Shown here: positions 35,032 through 43,657 of the stretch, one piece after another
Layout: every line of letters begins with the position of its first letter
Numbering within the stretch: position 1 is the first letter of the stretch
NCBI RefSeq assembly: GCF_020991475.1
Contig: NZ_JAJMPA010000001.1
Span: 1,984,001 to 2,048,000 of the forward strand
Reading direction: 5' to 3'
DNA: 64,000 nt
Source: Pedobacter sp. MC2016-14
GTDB taxonomy: Bacteria > Bacteroidota > Bacteroidia > Sphingobacteriales > Sphingobacteriaceae
Notes under the pieces: generated by a model
What the model saw: only the letters and a program-made list of their open reading frames with translations
Told to the model about the DNA's origin: nothing
The model's database searches: none
Made by a program: the position numbers and the translations under genes

Positions 35032-35148
35032 ATGTCAAAAAAAGATAAAGACAAAAAGTCTGGAAAAGACAAGGAGAAAAAGAAGAAGAAAAAGTGCTGT
35101 GAAAAGTATTTAAAGGGCAAACGCTGCAGCAATTGCCCGCTGGGATAA
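35032..35148 (+). CDS. Lys/Cys-rich mini-protein, 38 residues
   Basis: A short ORF starts at ATG 35032, preceded by the purine-rich GGAGA ten bases upstream, a good ribosome-binding site for this phylum. The first 21 residues are almost all Lys, Asp, Ser and Gly (SKKDKDKKSGKDKEKK...). The last 17 contain four Cys (KCCEKYLKGKRCSNCPLG). The Cys arrangement CC-x9-C-x2-C could bind one metal ion. It lies between the ferritin terminator and the convergent MFS gene, 10 bases from the latter's stop. Short proteins with a basic head and this Cys tail occur in Bacteroidota genomes as hypotheticals, to my recollection. The function is unknown. Confidence 0.6.
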   Translation: MSKKDKDKKSGKDKEKKKKKKCCEKYLKGKRCSNCPLG

Positions 35149-35158
35149 TTTAGCACAA

Positions 35159-36379
35159 TCAGGTATTTGCCGTTTTAACTGCGCTCTGTCTGCTTTTTAA
35201 ATAAACAAACATTCCGGTTGCTGTTATTCCAATCAAACCTTCTACTAAAACTGCGGGCCTTGGGCCAATGGCCTGAGCAAGCCAGCCTATCAACAAGCTT
35301 CCTACAGGTATAATGCCTTGATAAGCCATTACGTAATAACTAATTGCCCTGCCCCTCATTTCTGGTACAGCATGCGTTTGTATATAGGTATTTATCGCAG
35401 AGCTTTGTCCCATCATACCTACCCCGGCAAAAGTCATAAAAAACAATGCGATAGGTAATTGTGGTGCAAAAGATAAAAACAAAAGGCTCATGCCTAAAAT
35501 TCCTCCTGCAATCATGATCAGTTTCATTAACGTATTGCTGTTTTTAAGATTGGCCAGGTATATCGCACTTACAATAGAGCCTAAGCCTGCCGCACTTTCA
35601 AACCAGCTAAACGTTTTTGCATCACCATGAAAAAGATCTTTTGCAAAGATGGGCATTAAAGTGTTAAAGGGAATCACAAAAAGACTGCTCATTCCTATCA
35701 TCATAATCACACTGCTTAGTTCTTTATCGCCCGAAACATATTTAAAACCTTCATGAAGCTCTTTCCAGATGCTTTTAACAGGTTTAGTAATCACCGGGGT
35801 GTGAATGTTCATCATAAACAAACAAATCAATACGGGGATATAGCTCAAAAAATTGCCGATAAAACAAACATCAGTACCAAAAGTGCTCAGTATAATTCCC
35901 GCTACTGCCGGCCCGGCAATGCGGGCAAAATTGGTCATGGTAGAGTTAAGCGCAATCGCATTAGGCAGGTCTTCCTTATCATTAACCATTTCTACCATTA
36001 ATGATTGTCTGCAGGTTACATCAAAAGCATTGATTATTCCCTGAACCAAACTCAGTGCAATAATGACCAGGATATTGTTGTAGCCTAAAAATATTACTGC
36101 CGCCAGCACGCCTGCCTGTACCATAGAAATAACCTGTGTAATGACCATGATGCGAAAGCGGTCATGTCTGTCAATCAGGCTTCCTGCGTAAGGAGAAAGT
36201 ACAAGAGAGGGAATCAGGCTTACAAAGCCTACAACCCCTAGTAATACAGCCGATCCGGTTAACTGGTAAACCAACCAGCTCACCGCGGTCTTTTGCATCC
36301 AGGTGCCGATAAGGGAAATGGATTGTCCGTAAAAAAAGAGTTTAAAAGTGCGTGATTTGAGTGATCTGAAAACCGTCAT
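35159..36379 (-). CDS. MFS transporter (DUF894/EntS-like exporter family)
   Basis: This 406-residue inner-membrane transporter has about twelve helices. Family cues are the opening FRSLKSRTFKLFFYGQSISL with IGTWMQKTAVSWLVYQLTGS, the A-motif-like GSLIDRHDRFRIM near residue 65, and LVQGIINAFDVTCRQSLM near 115. Relatives include EntS-type enterobactin exporters and macrolide-efflux-like proteins; the substrate here is unknown. It is transcribed divergently from a LysR regulator, with 108 bases between them holding two direct repeats, so it is probably that regulator's target. Confidence 0.9.
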   Translation of the reverse strand: MTVFRSLKSRTFKLFFYGQSISLIGTWMQKTAVSWLVYQLTGSAVLLGVVGFVSLIPSLVLSPYAGSLIDRHDRFRIMVITQVISMVQAGVLAAVIFLGYNNILVIIALSLVQGIINAFDVTCRQSLMVEMVNDKEDLPNAIALNSTMTNFARIAGPAVAGIILSTFGTDVCFIGNFLSYIPVLICLFMMNIHTPVITKPVKSIWKELHEGFKYVSGDKELSSVIMMIGMSSLFVIPFNTLMPIFAKDLFHGDAKTFSWFESAAGLGSIVSAIYLANLKNSNTLMKLIMIAGGILGMSLLFLSFAPQLPIALFFMTFAGVGMMGQSSAINTYIQTHAVPEMRGRAISYYVMAYQGIIPVGSLLIGWLAQAIGPRPAVLVEGLIGITATGMFVYLKSRQSAVKTANT

Positions 36380-36433
36380 ATTGCTGCGCTGTATTGTAAC
36401 AGCAAATTTCGATATAAATTTTAGAGTGGTAAA

Positions 36434-36470
36434 ATTGATTGTTTTAATGATATTGATTAGTTTTAACGAT
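36434..36470. repeat. Imperfect 18-bp tandem direct repeat between MFS and lysR
   Basis: ATTGATTGTTTTAATGAT (36434-36451) is followed directly by ATTGATTAGTTTTAACGAT (36452-36470). The pair lies 18 bases before the LysR ATG in the divergent spacer and could be the regulator's binding site. Confidence 0.5.
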
Positions 36471-36487
36471 TAATAAAGAAGGGCAAC

Positions 36488-37369
36488 ATGGAACTTAGAC
36501 AGCTCAACTATTTCATAAAAGCGGCAGAAATGTTGCACTTTACCGAAGCTGCGGCAGCATCCTTTGTAACACAGTCTACATTATCGCAGCAAATCAAACT
36601 TTTGGAAGAAGAGCTGGGCATGTTGCTGTTTGATAGGGTAGGAAAACATGTAAAACTTACAGAGGCAGGTAATTTATTTTTATACCATGCAAGGCAAATA
36701 GCGCTTGATGTTAAAAAAGCACAGCAGGCCATCTTTGAATTGAATAACCTGGTTATTGGTGAGCTTAAAATAGGGGTAACCTATGCCTTCAGCTCTATGT
36801 TGTTGCCTGCACTGGCACCCTTTTCTTCTAAATATCCCGGAATTAAAATTGTGTTGGAATACGGCACTGCATCAGAACTGGAGCAGAAATTAAAACAGGC
36901 AGAGTTAGACGTTATCCTTGCCTTCCATGATCAGTCTGACAATGAAGGCCTCGAAATGGAATCTCTGTTTTCTTCCAGGATCACTATGGTGGTCGCTAAA
37001 AAACACCCTCTGGCAAGCCTGCAAAAAATATCGCTGGCCGAGCTGGCAAATGTAGAGCTGATTTTGCCCAGTAAAGGTTTTAGTTCAAGGGATTTACTGG
37101 ATGATTTGTTCCTGAAAAAGAAAATCAGTCCCCTTATTAAAGTTGAAGTAAATGATGTGCATTCGCTTTTATCTATGGTAAATGAGGGGAGCTGGGCCAC
37201 CATCATTAACGAGAAGGCCATCCTTAGCTGGGATGACCTGGTGGTCATTCCTATTGCTGGAAAAGAATATTACAAACAGGCATTTATATTGTGGCAAAAA
37301 GGTGTGTACCGCAAAAAATCAGCAACCTTATTTGTGGATGAACTCATTAACATATTCCAGGTAGGCTAG
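36488..37369 (+). CDS. LysR-family transcriptional regulator
   Basis: This 293-residue regulator has an N-terminal winged helix-turn-helix at about 1-60 (MELRQLNYFIKAAEMLHFTE, then STLSQQIKLLEEELGMLLFD). A substrate-binding domain occupies about 90-290, beginning LKIGVTYAFSSMLLPALAPF. The form is that of the CynR/CatR-like group. It is divergent from the MFS exporter gene and likely controls it in response to an unknown small molecule. The C-terminus ends 8 bases before the stop of the convergent thymidine kinase gene. Confidence 0.93.
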   Translation: MELRQLNYFIKAAEMLHFTEAAAASFVTQSTLSQQIKLLEEELGMLLFDRVGKHVKLTEAGNLFLYHARQIALDVKKAQQAIFELNNLVIGELKIGVTYAFSSMLLPALAPFSSKYPGIKIVLEYGTASELEQKLKQAELDVILAFHDQSDNEGLEMESLFSSRITMVVAKKHPLASLQKISLAELANVELILPSKGFSSRDLLDDLFLKKKISPLIKVEVNDVHSLLSMVNEGSWATIINEKAILSWDDLVVIPIAGKEYYKQAFILWQKGVYRKKSATLFVDELINIFQVG

Positions 37370-37377
37370 CCAGATAG

Positions 37378-37956
37378 CTACTTACCGGTACCATAAAAGC
37401 AAGCTCTGCAACGTGGCTCATAGCTCTCTTTCTCGCCAAGTAACACACGGTCTGCGCTAGCTACTTTACGGTAAGAATACATAGCCGGAAGGCCACAGCA
37501 TACGCAAACGGCATTTACTTTGGTAACCAGTTCGGCAATGGCCATTAACGCCGGTACAGGTCCAAACGGCTTTCCGGCAGAGTCCATATCCAGACCTGCT
37601 ACAATTACCCTGATGCCTTTGTTGGCGAGTGCGGTACAAACTTCCGGAAGGTTATCGTCAAAAAACTGTGCCTCATCAATCCCAACCACCTGGGTATCGG
37701 CATTCAATAAAAGAATAGCAGACGAATGATTAACTGCAGAAGAGGGTATCGCATTTGCATTATGAGATACCACATCCGTTAAGTGGTACCTGGTATCTGT
37801 TGCAGGTTTAAATATTTCGATTTTTAGCTTCGCAATTTCCGCTCTTTTTAACCTGCGGATCAGTTCTTCTGTTTTGCCGGAAAACATAGAGCCACAAATT
37901 ACTTCAATACTTCCGCCATAGGTTCCCCTCCGGTAATTTTGCTCGCTGAATAACAT
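37378..37956 (-). CDS. tdk: Thymidine kinase (type II)
   Basis: This 192-residue enzyme phosphorylates thymidine to dTMP in the salvage pathway. The P-loop [16 protein letters not shown] lies at 21-36, the catalytic-region [10 protein letters not shown] near 93-102, and the lasso region carries structural zinc cysteines in [13 protein letters not shown] and CRACFYG. The length is typical of the type II bacterial and eukaryotic TK1 family. It stands alone, convergent with lysR. Confidence 0.95.
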   Translation of the reverse strand: MLFSEQNYRRGTYGGSIEVICGSMFSGKTEELIRRLKRAEIAKLKIEIFKPATDTRYHLTDVVSHNANAIPSSAVNHSSAILLLNADTQVVGIDEAQFFDDNLPEVCTALANKGIRVIVAGLDMDSAGKPFGPVPALMAIAELVTKVNAVCVCCGLPAMYSYRKVASADRVLLGEKESYEPRCRACFYGTGK

Positions 37957-38051
37957 GTTTAATCACTTTTTAGAACCGCTAATATCGAAATTTTATAGTA
38001 CTTTTGAATTGCAACTTACCAACAAAACACCAATTTTTTCGTTATTAATGT

Positions 38052-39125
38052 ATGATGAACCAGGAAGATGTTTTTAAAAAGATCGGCTCAATTTTAAATG
38101 AGATCAATGACCAATATGAGTTTTTAGCTCAAAATCCGGCACAACTCAATGAACTTGAATTGGAGTTGTTTCTGGCCAATGCCAGCTTTTTAACAGATCA
38201 TATCCAGATCCTGCAAAAAATTAACAACAGTAAGCCCGTTAAGGCCATTACCGAGCATAGTGAAGTTGCAGCTCCTGTAGCAGCGCCTGTTCCGGAACCG
38301 GAAAAGGTGATCTTGCTTCCAGAGGTTCCGGAAATCAATGCTGAACTGGACCAGGATATTTTTAAACTTGATAACGAACCGTCCAGCTTTGAGTTTATAT
38401 TGAGTGAAGGCCCCTTGTCTGATAAATTTGATTTTGAAGAGAAACCTCTAAACGAAATATTTGACAGACCTTTAAGTGAAGAGGAACAACAGATTATCCT
38501 GCAAAAACAGAAACTTCATCATCCTAAAGAAGAAGATCTATTTGAAGAGGAACCTTTAGTTGAAGATGAAATCGGTCCTGAACCATTCCTTGTTCCTAAG
38601 CAAGAAGAACCTGTTTTGATAGAAGAAGAGGAGCGTCCTGTAGCAGTAGAAGAACCTGTAGTGACAGAGGAACCGGAGCCCGCAGAAGAGCTTGAAGAAA
38701 TAGCAGAAGTGGAGGAATTAGCAATAGAGGAACCGGAGCCTGTACAGGTAGCACAAGCCCCTGCGGCAATTGAAATTCCTGTAGCACCTGTTCAGGAAGA
38801 ACCTGCTACAAAACCTACCTTAAATGAATTGCTGGCAAATAGTTTAGGTGTTAAACCTACTGTTCAGACAGAAAGTGCTAAACAAACAATTTCAGATCTT
38901 AAGCAGGGCATTACACTAAATGATAAGCTGCTGTACATTAAAGATCTTTTTAACGGATATAACCTGGCCTATGCCGAGGCAATAGATCTGCTCAATAAAA
39001 TGGCCGATTTTAATACAGCGGATAGCTTTTTGCAGAAAAACTACGCCGTTAAAAACAATTGGACTGCTAAACAAAGTACAGCAGATCAGTTTTATGAAGT
39101 GTTAAGGCAGCGCTTTCCTATATAA
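38052..39125 (+). CDS. Acidic Bacteroidota protein of unknown function with Glu/Pro/Val linker
   Basis: This 357-residue cytoplasmic protein has three parts. The first is an N-terminal helical segment (about 1-75, DVFKKIGSILNEINDQYEFL). The second is a long acidic low-complexity middle (about 80-265) rich in Glu, Pro, Val and Ala with repeated EEPEP-like phrases. The third is a C-terminal helical domain (about 270-357) with TISDLKQGITLNDKLLYIKD and AYAEAIDLLNKM. The shape suggests two small interaction domains on a flexible tether. A -7-like box TACTTTTG lies at 37999-38006. Its stop overlaps the convergent rodA stop by 8 bases. ATG at 38052 is followed directly by a second ATG. The function is unknown. 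Confidence 0.75.
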   Translation: MMNQEDVFKKIGSILNEINDQYEFLAQNPAQLNELELELFLANASFLTDHIQILQKINNSKPVKAITEHSEVAAPVAAPVPEPEKVILLPEVPEINAELDQDIFKLDNEPSSFEFILSEGPLSDKFDFEEKPLNEIFDRPLSEEEQQIILQKQKLHHPKEEDLFEEEPLVEDEIGPEPFLVPKQEEPVLIEEEERPVAVEEPVVTEEPEPAEELEEIAEVEELAIEEPEPVQVAQAPAAIEIPVAPVQEEPATKPTLNELLANSLGVKPTVQTESAKQTISDLKQGITLNDKLLYIKDLFNGYNLAYAEAIDLLNKMADFNTADSFLQKNYAVKNNWTAKQSTADQFYEVLRQRFPI

Positions 39126-40383
39126 AGCCCATCCGGTTAGCGTCCAGCTTCAAAAAGATAAACAGCAAGACTGTAAAGCTCCATAAAGAAGACCCGCCAT
39201 AACTAATGAAAGGCAGCGGAATTCCTATTACAGGGATAATGCCAATGGTCATGCCTATATTGATAAAGATATGGAAGAAGATGATACTGGCCACGCAGTA
39301 GCCATATACACGTGAAAAGGTAGAACGCTGTCGTTCCGCAAGGTTAATAAGGCGCAGCAGCAGAAATGCAAATAGCGAAATCACTACCGCGCAACCTGCA
39401 AATCCCCATTCTTCACCTATGGTAGAGAAGATAAAATCTGTACTTTGTTCTGGTACATAGCCATATTTGGTTTGCGTACCTTGCAAAAAGCCACGGCCTG
39501 TAAGCTGCCCGGAGCCTATCGCAATCTTAGACTGGTTTACATTATATCCGGCACCTTTAGGATCAGTTTTTAAGCCCAGCATAATCTCAATCCTGGTGCG
39601 TTGATGTGGTTGAAGCACTGAAGTATAAGCCAGTTTAACCACAAATAAGTAAACAATGGCAATCAGTACAGCAAGGGCAATGGAAAATAACACTTTTTGC
39701 TTTCGCTTATTTTGAAAGGCGAAAAATCCACCAACAGCCAAAATGACTGGGACGATAATGTAAGGCGGCAGGAGGAAATCTGCCACAAACAAGACGATCA
39801 TGCCGAGGAAAATCAGCAGAAAATATCCGGATAAACCTTCCCTATAGAGTGGAAACATAAAAGAAAGAAATACCAAGGCAGAGCCGGTATCTGGCTGCAG
39901 CATAATAAAAAACAAGGGCAGGATGACGATGACCGCAGCAAAGAAAATGGATTTTATGTCCCTTAATTTGGGTGCATAACTACTTATGTATCGTGCAAGC
40001 AGCAGCGCCGTTCCAAATTTTGCAAATTCTGAAGGCTGGAGCCTGAAACTTCCCAGCGGAATCCAGGCCTGATTTCCGGCAACTTTTCTTCCGATAACCA
40101 GTACTACCAGCAGGAGGAATATGGTGATGCCATAAATAATTGGGGAAAATACACTAAAAAATTTAGCGTCCAGGAGTAGGATGGAAAGCCCCAGCACTAA
40201 TCCGGTCAATATAAAAATGAGCTGCTTACCGTAATTGCTGCCAAAACTAAAAACGGTAGAAGTATCAGGATTGTATATGGATGCATAAATATTTACGAAG
40301 CCGATGGTACAAAGGCAGATGTAAATCAGGATGGTAATCCAGTCTACGTTAAAAAAGAAACGGTTTCCCTGCTGTACACTCAT
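39118..40383 (-). CDS. rodA: Rod-shape-determining SEDS glycosyltransferase RodA
   Basis: This 421-residue polytopic SEDS-family protein polymerises lipid II glycan strands during elongation, with PBP2 as its transpeptidase partner. Signature regions are IPLGSFRLQPSEFAKFGTAL, the catalytic-loop region LQPDTGSALVF, GRGFLQGTQTKYGYVPEQST and the end PFISYGGSSLWS. It is last in the mreB-mreC-mreD-mrdA-rodA operon, and its ATG overlaps the mrdA stop by 4 bases (ATGA), so translation is coupled. Confidence 0.96.
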   Translation of the reverse strand: MSVQQGNRFFFNVDWITILIYICLCTIGFVNIYASIYNPDTSTVFSFGSNYGKQLIFILTGLVLGLSILLLDAKFFSVFSPIIYGITIFLLLVVLVIGRKVAGNQAWIPLGSFRLQPSEFAKFGTALLLARYISSYAPKLRDIKSIFFAAVIVILPLFFIMLQPDTGSALVFLSFMFPLYREGLSGYFLLIFLGMIVLFVADFLLPPYIIVPVILAVGGFFAFQNKRKQKVLFSIALAVLIAIVYLFVVKLAYTSVLQPHQRTRIEIMLGLKTDPKGAGYNVNQSKIAIGSGQLTGRGFLQGTQTKYGYVPEQSTDFIFSTIGEEWGFAGCAVVISLFAFLLLRLINLAERQRSTFSRVYGYCVASIIFFHIFINIGMTIGIIPVIGIPLPFISYGGSSLWSFTVLLFIFLKLDANRMGFI

Positions 40384-42296
40384 TTTGCGCGTTGGTTGGT
40401 TATAGGAGTTACATTTGTTTGTTTTCCGGCAGAGTCTGCTGTTTTGGGAGCAAGCTTCACTTTAGGTTTGGCTACCTCTGGCAGCACCACCTGTTTTTTC
40501 ATCCATTCTACCTGATCCAGTCTGTAGCCGGAAATTTTGCCTGTTAAATATTTTTCTACCATATAGCTGGAGATAGGTGCAGCGTAGGTACTACCAAAAC
40601 CGGCATTTTCTACCACTACAGCAATGGCAATTTTCGGATTTTCACGTGGCGCAAAACCAATAAACACCGAATGGTTTTTTCCGTGCGGGTTTTGTACTGT
40701 TCCTGTTTTTCCGCACATAATGATGTTGGGTAAACGTGACAGTACCGCAGTTCCCCAGGGGGCATTTACCGCATCCTGCATCCCATCAATTACAGGCCTG
40801 AAATGTGCCGTGTCTATTCCCACATAGTTTTTTGCGACGTATTCCTTTTTGATCAGTTTATTTTCTCCAACTGCCCTGATCAGGTGTGGTTTAACGTAAA
40901 AACCTTTGTTGGCAATAATTGCCATAATGTTGGCCATTTGCAGCGGTGTCGTATTCATTTCACCCTGTCCAATTGCCAGGGAGATGACTGTAGTATAACC
41001 CCATCGGTTCTTATATCTTTTAGAATACTCTTCGGCGGTATATAAGGTGCCCTTTCTTTCATAAGGCATATCAATGCCCAGAGGAGCGCCAATACCAAAT
41101 TTTCTTACTTTAGCTTCCCATTCCGTGTAAGCCAGTTGCTGGTTTTTAAAGCGTTTCTGCGTCATCAGTTTTGCAAAAACATTACAGGCATAGGTATTGC
41201 AGGAACGTGCAAGGCCTCTTCTCAAGCTGATGTTGCCATCCACGTGTTCACATTTTACTTTATGGTTTCCGGCCATATAATAACCCGGACAGTTAAACGT
41301 CATGTTGGGGTCAATCACACCCTCCTGTAAGCCAATTAATGCATCAAGAGGTTTAAATGATGATCCGGGTGAATAATATCCGGATAAAGGTCTCACATTC
41401 AACGGACGTTTAGGGTCCCTCAAAAGCTCCATGTACCGGTTGCCTACATTTCGGCCTACCATGCTATTGGGGTCATATCCGGGGCTACTCACCATGGCCA
41501 GCACTTCACCGGTTGCAGGTTCAATGGCCACAATACTGCCAATTTTGTTTTGCATCAGTTGTTCGCCCAGTTTTTGCAGCTCAATATCCATAGAGGAATA
41601 CACGCGTTCACCAGATCTGGCCAGGGTATCGAATTTCCCTTCAGAATAACTTCCCTGAGGCACATTATGCACGTCATAGATCATATTGGTTACACCACGT
41701 TCACCCTGCAAAATTTCATTGTATTGTTTTTCAATACCCGTTCTGCCAATGTAATCACCGGGACGGTAAAAGCCTTCGCTTTTCTCAATATCTTCTTTCG
41801 TAACCTCTTTAATGTAACCAAAAAACTGTCCGGCCACACTATCGGGATAATGCCGGATAGTCCTGTTTTGAACCAGGAAGCCAGGAAATCTGGATAGCCT
41901 TTCCTGCAGGGCACCATAAATTTCTACAGACAATTGTTTTTGAAATATGGAAGGCTGATAGCGGGATTGTACTTCTGCTTTATGGAAACTTTTTCTAAAC
42001 TTTTCCATGTCAATGCCTATGATGTTGCAGAGGTCCAGCGTGTCAAAAGGTTTTACCTGATTAGGAATAACCAGTAAGTCATACACCGGGATGTTTTCCA
42101 CAAGTGTACGGCCCTTGCGGTCAAATATAATCCCACGGGCAGGAAAAGTATATATTTTCCGCAATACATTACTTTCCGCAGAGAGAAAATATTTGTCACT
42201 GGCCACCTGGATATAGAAAAGCTTTGCCAGCAGGATGAGGCAGACCAGTAAAAATAAACCCTGAATTGTATATTTTCTATTGAAAAGATTGTCCAT
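40380..42296 (-). CDS. mrdA: Penicillin-binding protein 2, elongasome transpeptidase
   Basis: This 638-residue peptidoglycan DD-transpeptidase is anchored by one N-terminal helix (about 11-30). The dimerisation/pedestal domain begins with FPARGIIFDRKGRTLVENIP. In the catalytic domain the nucleophile Ser312 lies in SPGSSFKPLDAL (SxxK), the second motif is RSCN (365-367, SxN), and KTG is at 530-532. A Pro/Lys-rich tail of about 40 residues is probably unstructured. The ATG shares one base with the mreD stop (TAATG). It works with RodA, MreC and MreD in side-wall growth. Confidence 0.96.
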   Translation of the reverse strand: MDNLFNRKYTIQGLFLLVCLILLAKLFYIQVASDKYFLSAESNVLRKIYTFPARGIIFDRKGRTLVENIPVYDLLVIPNQVKPFDTLDLCNIIGIDMEKFRKSFHKAEVQSRYQPSIFQKQLSVEIYGALQERLSRFPGFLVQNRTIRHYPDSVAGQFFGYIKEVTKEDIEKSEGFYRPGDYIGRTGIEKQYNEILQGERGVTNMIYDVHNVPQGSYSEGKFDTLARSGERVYSSMDIELQKLGEQLMQNKIGSIVAIEPATGEVLAMVSSPGYDPNSMVGRNVGNRYMELLRDPKRPLNVRPLSGYYSPGSSFKPLDALIGLQEGVIDPNMTFNCPGYYMAGNHKVKCEHVDGNISLRRGLARSCNTYACNVFAKLMTQKRFKNQQLAYTEWEAKVRKFGIGAPLGIDMPYERKGTLYTAEEYSKRYKNRWGYTTVISLAIGQGEMNTTPLQMANIMAIIANKGFYVKPHLIRAVGENKLIKKEYVAKNYVGIDTAHFRPVIDGMQDAVNAPWGTAVLSRLPNIIMCGKTGTVQNPHGKNHSVFIGFAPRENPKIAIAVVVENAGFGSTYAAPISSYMVEKYLTGKISGYRLDQVEWMKKQVVLPEVAKPKVKLAPKTADSAGKQTNVTPITNQRAK

Positions 42297-42811
42297 TAGC
42301 GCATTTTCCTGTTATAAAAGATAAACTCTATCAATATAACAGTAACCAGTGTAAATATAGCACTAAATAAGCAGCTTAAAAGGGTATAGCCCAGTTCTGA
42401 AAATTTAAATGCTTCCAGCAGGAAAAGAACAATGTGGTGTGTGCTGATACACAGGAGTGCATAAAGTAAAAACCATTTAAAGCCCATGTTGCCTAAAGTA
42501 GGGGCTGGTTCATCAAAATTATCACGGTTTACACTCACCGATATAAAAAGTATTCGCACAAAAGCCAGCATGGTACAAGCTGCGGTATGTACGCCAATGG
42601 TATCATAAAATGCATCAAGCGTTAAGCCTGTTCCAAAGGCAATGAGGTATAAAAGGATATTAGGTATGCCAAAAGGAAGCAAGAGCAAAAACAGTACGTA
42701 TACAAAGGGCGTGGCCAGGTCATAAAAACTCATGTTCCTGAGCAAAAAGATTTGCACAAACAATAAGATGATCCATCTAACGCAATTGACAAGTATAATT
42801 TTGCTATTCAT
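42296..42811 (-). CDS. mreD: Rod-shape-determining protein MreD
   Basis: This 171-residue membrane protein has about five helices and little else, as MreD usually shows. Recognition rests on size, hydrophobicity, the LLLLPFGIPNILLYLIAFGT segment and its place between mreC and mrdA. It links MreC to the RodA-PBP2 machinery. Its start overlaps the mreC stop by 8 bases. Confidence 0.88.
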   Translation of the reverse strand: MNSKIILVNCVRWIILLFVQIFLLRNMSFYDLATPFVYVLFLLLLPFGIPNILLYLIAFGTGLTLDAFYDTIGVHTAACTMLAFVRILFISVSVNRDNFDEPAPTLGNMGFKWFLLYALLCISTHHIVLFLLEAFKFSELGYTLLSCLFSAIFTLVTVILIEFIFYNRKMR

Positions 42812-43640
42812 GGGGTATTTTAGCTTCTAGGTCCTTTTCCTCAGCGGCAAATTTATCTTTTATAACATAGACATATTGTAAGGTACTAAAGTCGTTAAAC
42901 AGTGCCACTTCAATAGTCAGGAAGTTATCACCTGTGGCAATTCCCGCATTGGTGATGCGGCCTACCGGAATCCCGGGAGGGAAGGAGCCAAATCCTGTCG
43001 TCACTACCGTATCCCTTAAACTCATTTTGTACTGATTAGGGATGTCTTTTACATAAGCTTTAAGAAAGTCTGAATTCCGCTCGCCCCATACCAATGAGCC
43101 CAGTGCCTGGTTTTTCTTAATTTTAACACTGATCTTGGTATCTTTATGCAATAAGGATTGTATAGTAGCCAAATGCTCGGATACGTCCCTTATAAAACCG
43201 ACCACACCTTTTCCCGGGGAGATCACCGCCATACCTGTTACAATGCCATCGGCTTTGCCTTTATTGATGGTGATGATGTTGTTTCTTAAGCGGATAGAGT
43301 TTTTGATGACACGGGCTGCGAGGTAAGTATACTGATATTTGGTCAGGGTGTCCTTGACCAGTGTATTGGTTGCGCTGTCAATATGGTTGAGGGCGAATAA
43401 GGCCTGGGTCAGTTTAGCGTTTTCAGCAATTAAGCTGTCGTTTACCTGACCCAGGTTAATGTATTTTTTAAAGACGTTTAGTCGCTCATACGCTGTCCCT
43501 ACTACCTCATTAGTAGAATTAACAGTCACGCTGTGCTGGTAAACATTATTCTTAATGGTAAATACGATGCCAATGGTAAAAAATATGATAAACAGAAAAA
43601 AAGCATTGTATCTGTTTATGAAAATCCAAAGGTTACGCAT
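42804..43640 (-). CDS. mreC: Rod-shape-determining protein MreC
   Basis: This 278-residue protein has one N-terminal membrane helix (about 12-29, NAFFLFIIFFTIGIVFT), a coiled coil (about 60-95) and a periplasmic double beta-barrel. The latter includes GKADGIVTGMAVISPGKGVV, LHKDTKISVKIKK and TTGFGSFPPGIPVGRI, the last being a characteristic MreC phrase. MreC activates the PBP2-RodA complex. It starts 17 bases after mreB. Confidence 0.94.
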   Translation of the reverse strand: MRNLWIFINRYNAFFLFIIFFTIGIVFTIKNNVYQHSVTVNSTNEVVGTAYERLNVFKKYINLGQVNDSLIAENAKLTQALFALNHIDSATNTLVKDTLTKYQYTYLAARVIKNSIRLRNNIITINKGKADGIVTGMAVISPGKGVVGFIRDVSEHLATIQSLLHKDTKISVKIKKNQALGSLVWGERNSDFLKAYVKDIPNQYKMSLRDTVVTTGFGSFPPGIPVGRITNAGIATGDNFLTIEVALFNDFSTLQYVYVIKDKFAAEEKDLEAKIPHE

Positions 43641-43657
43641 AGAAAGTTTTTACCTGC

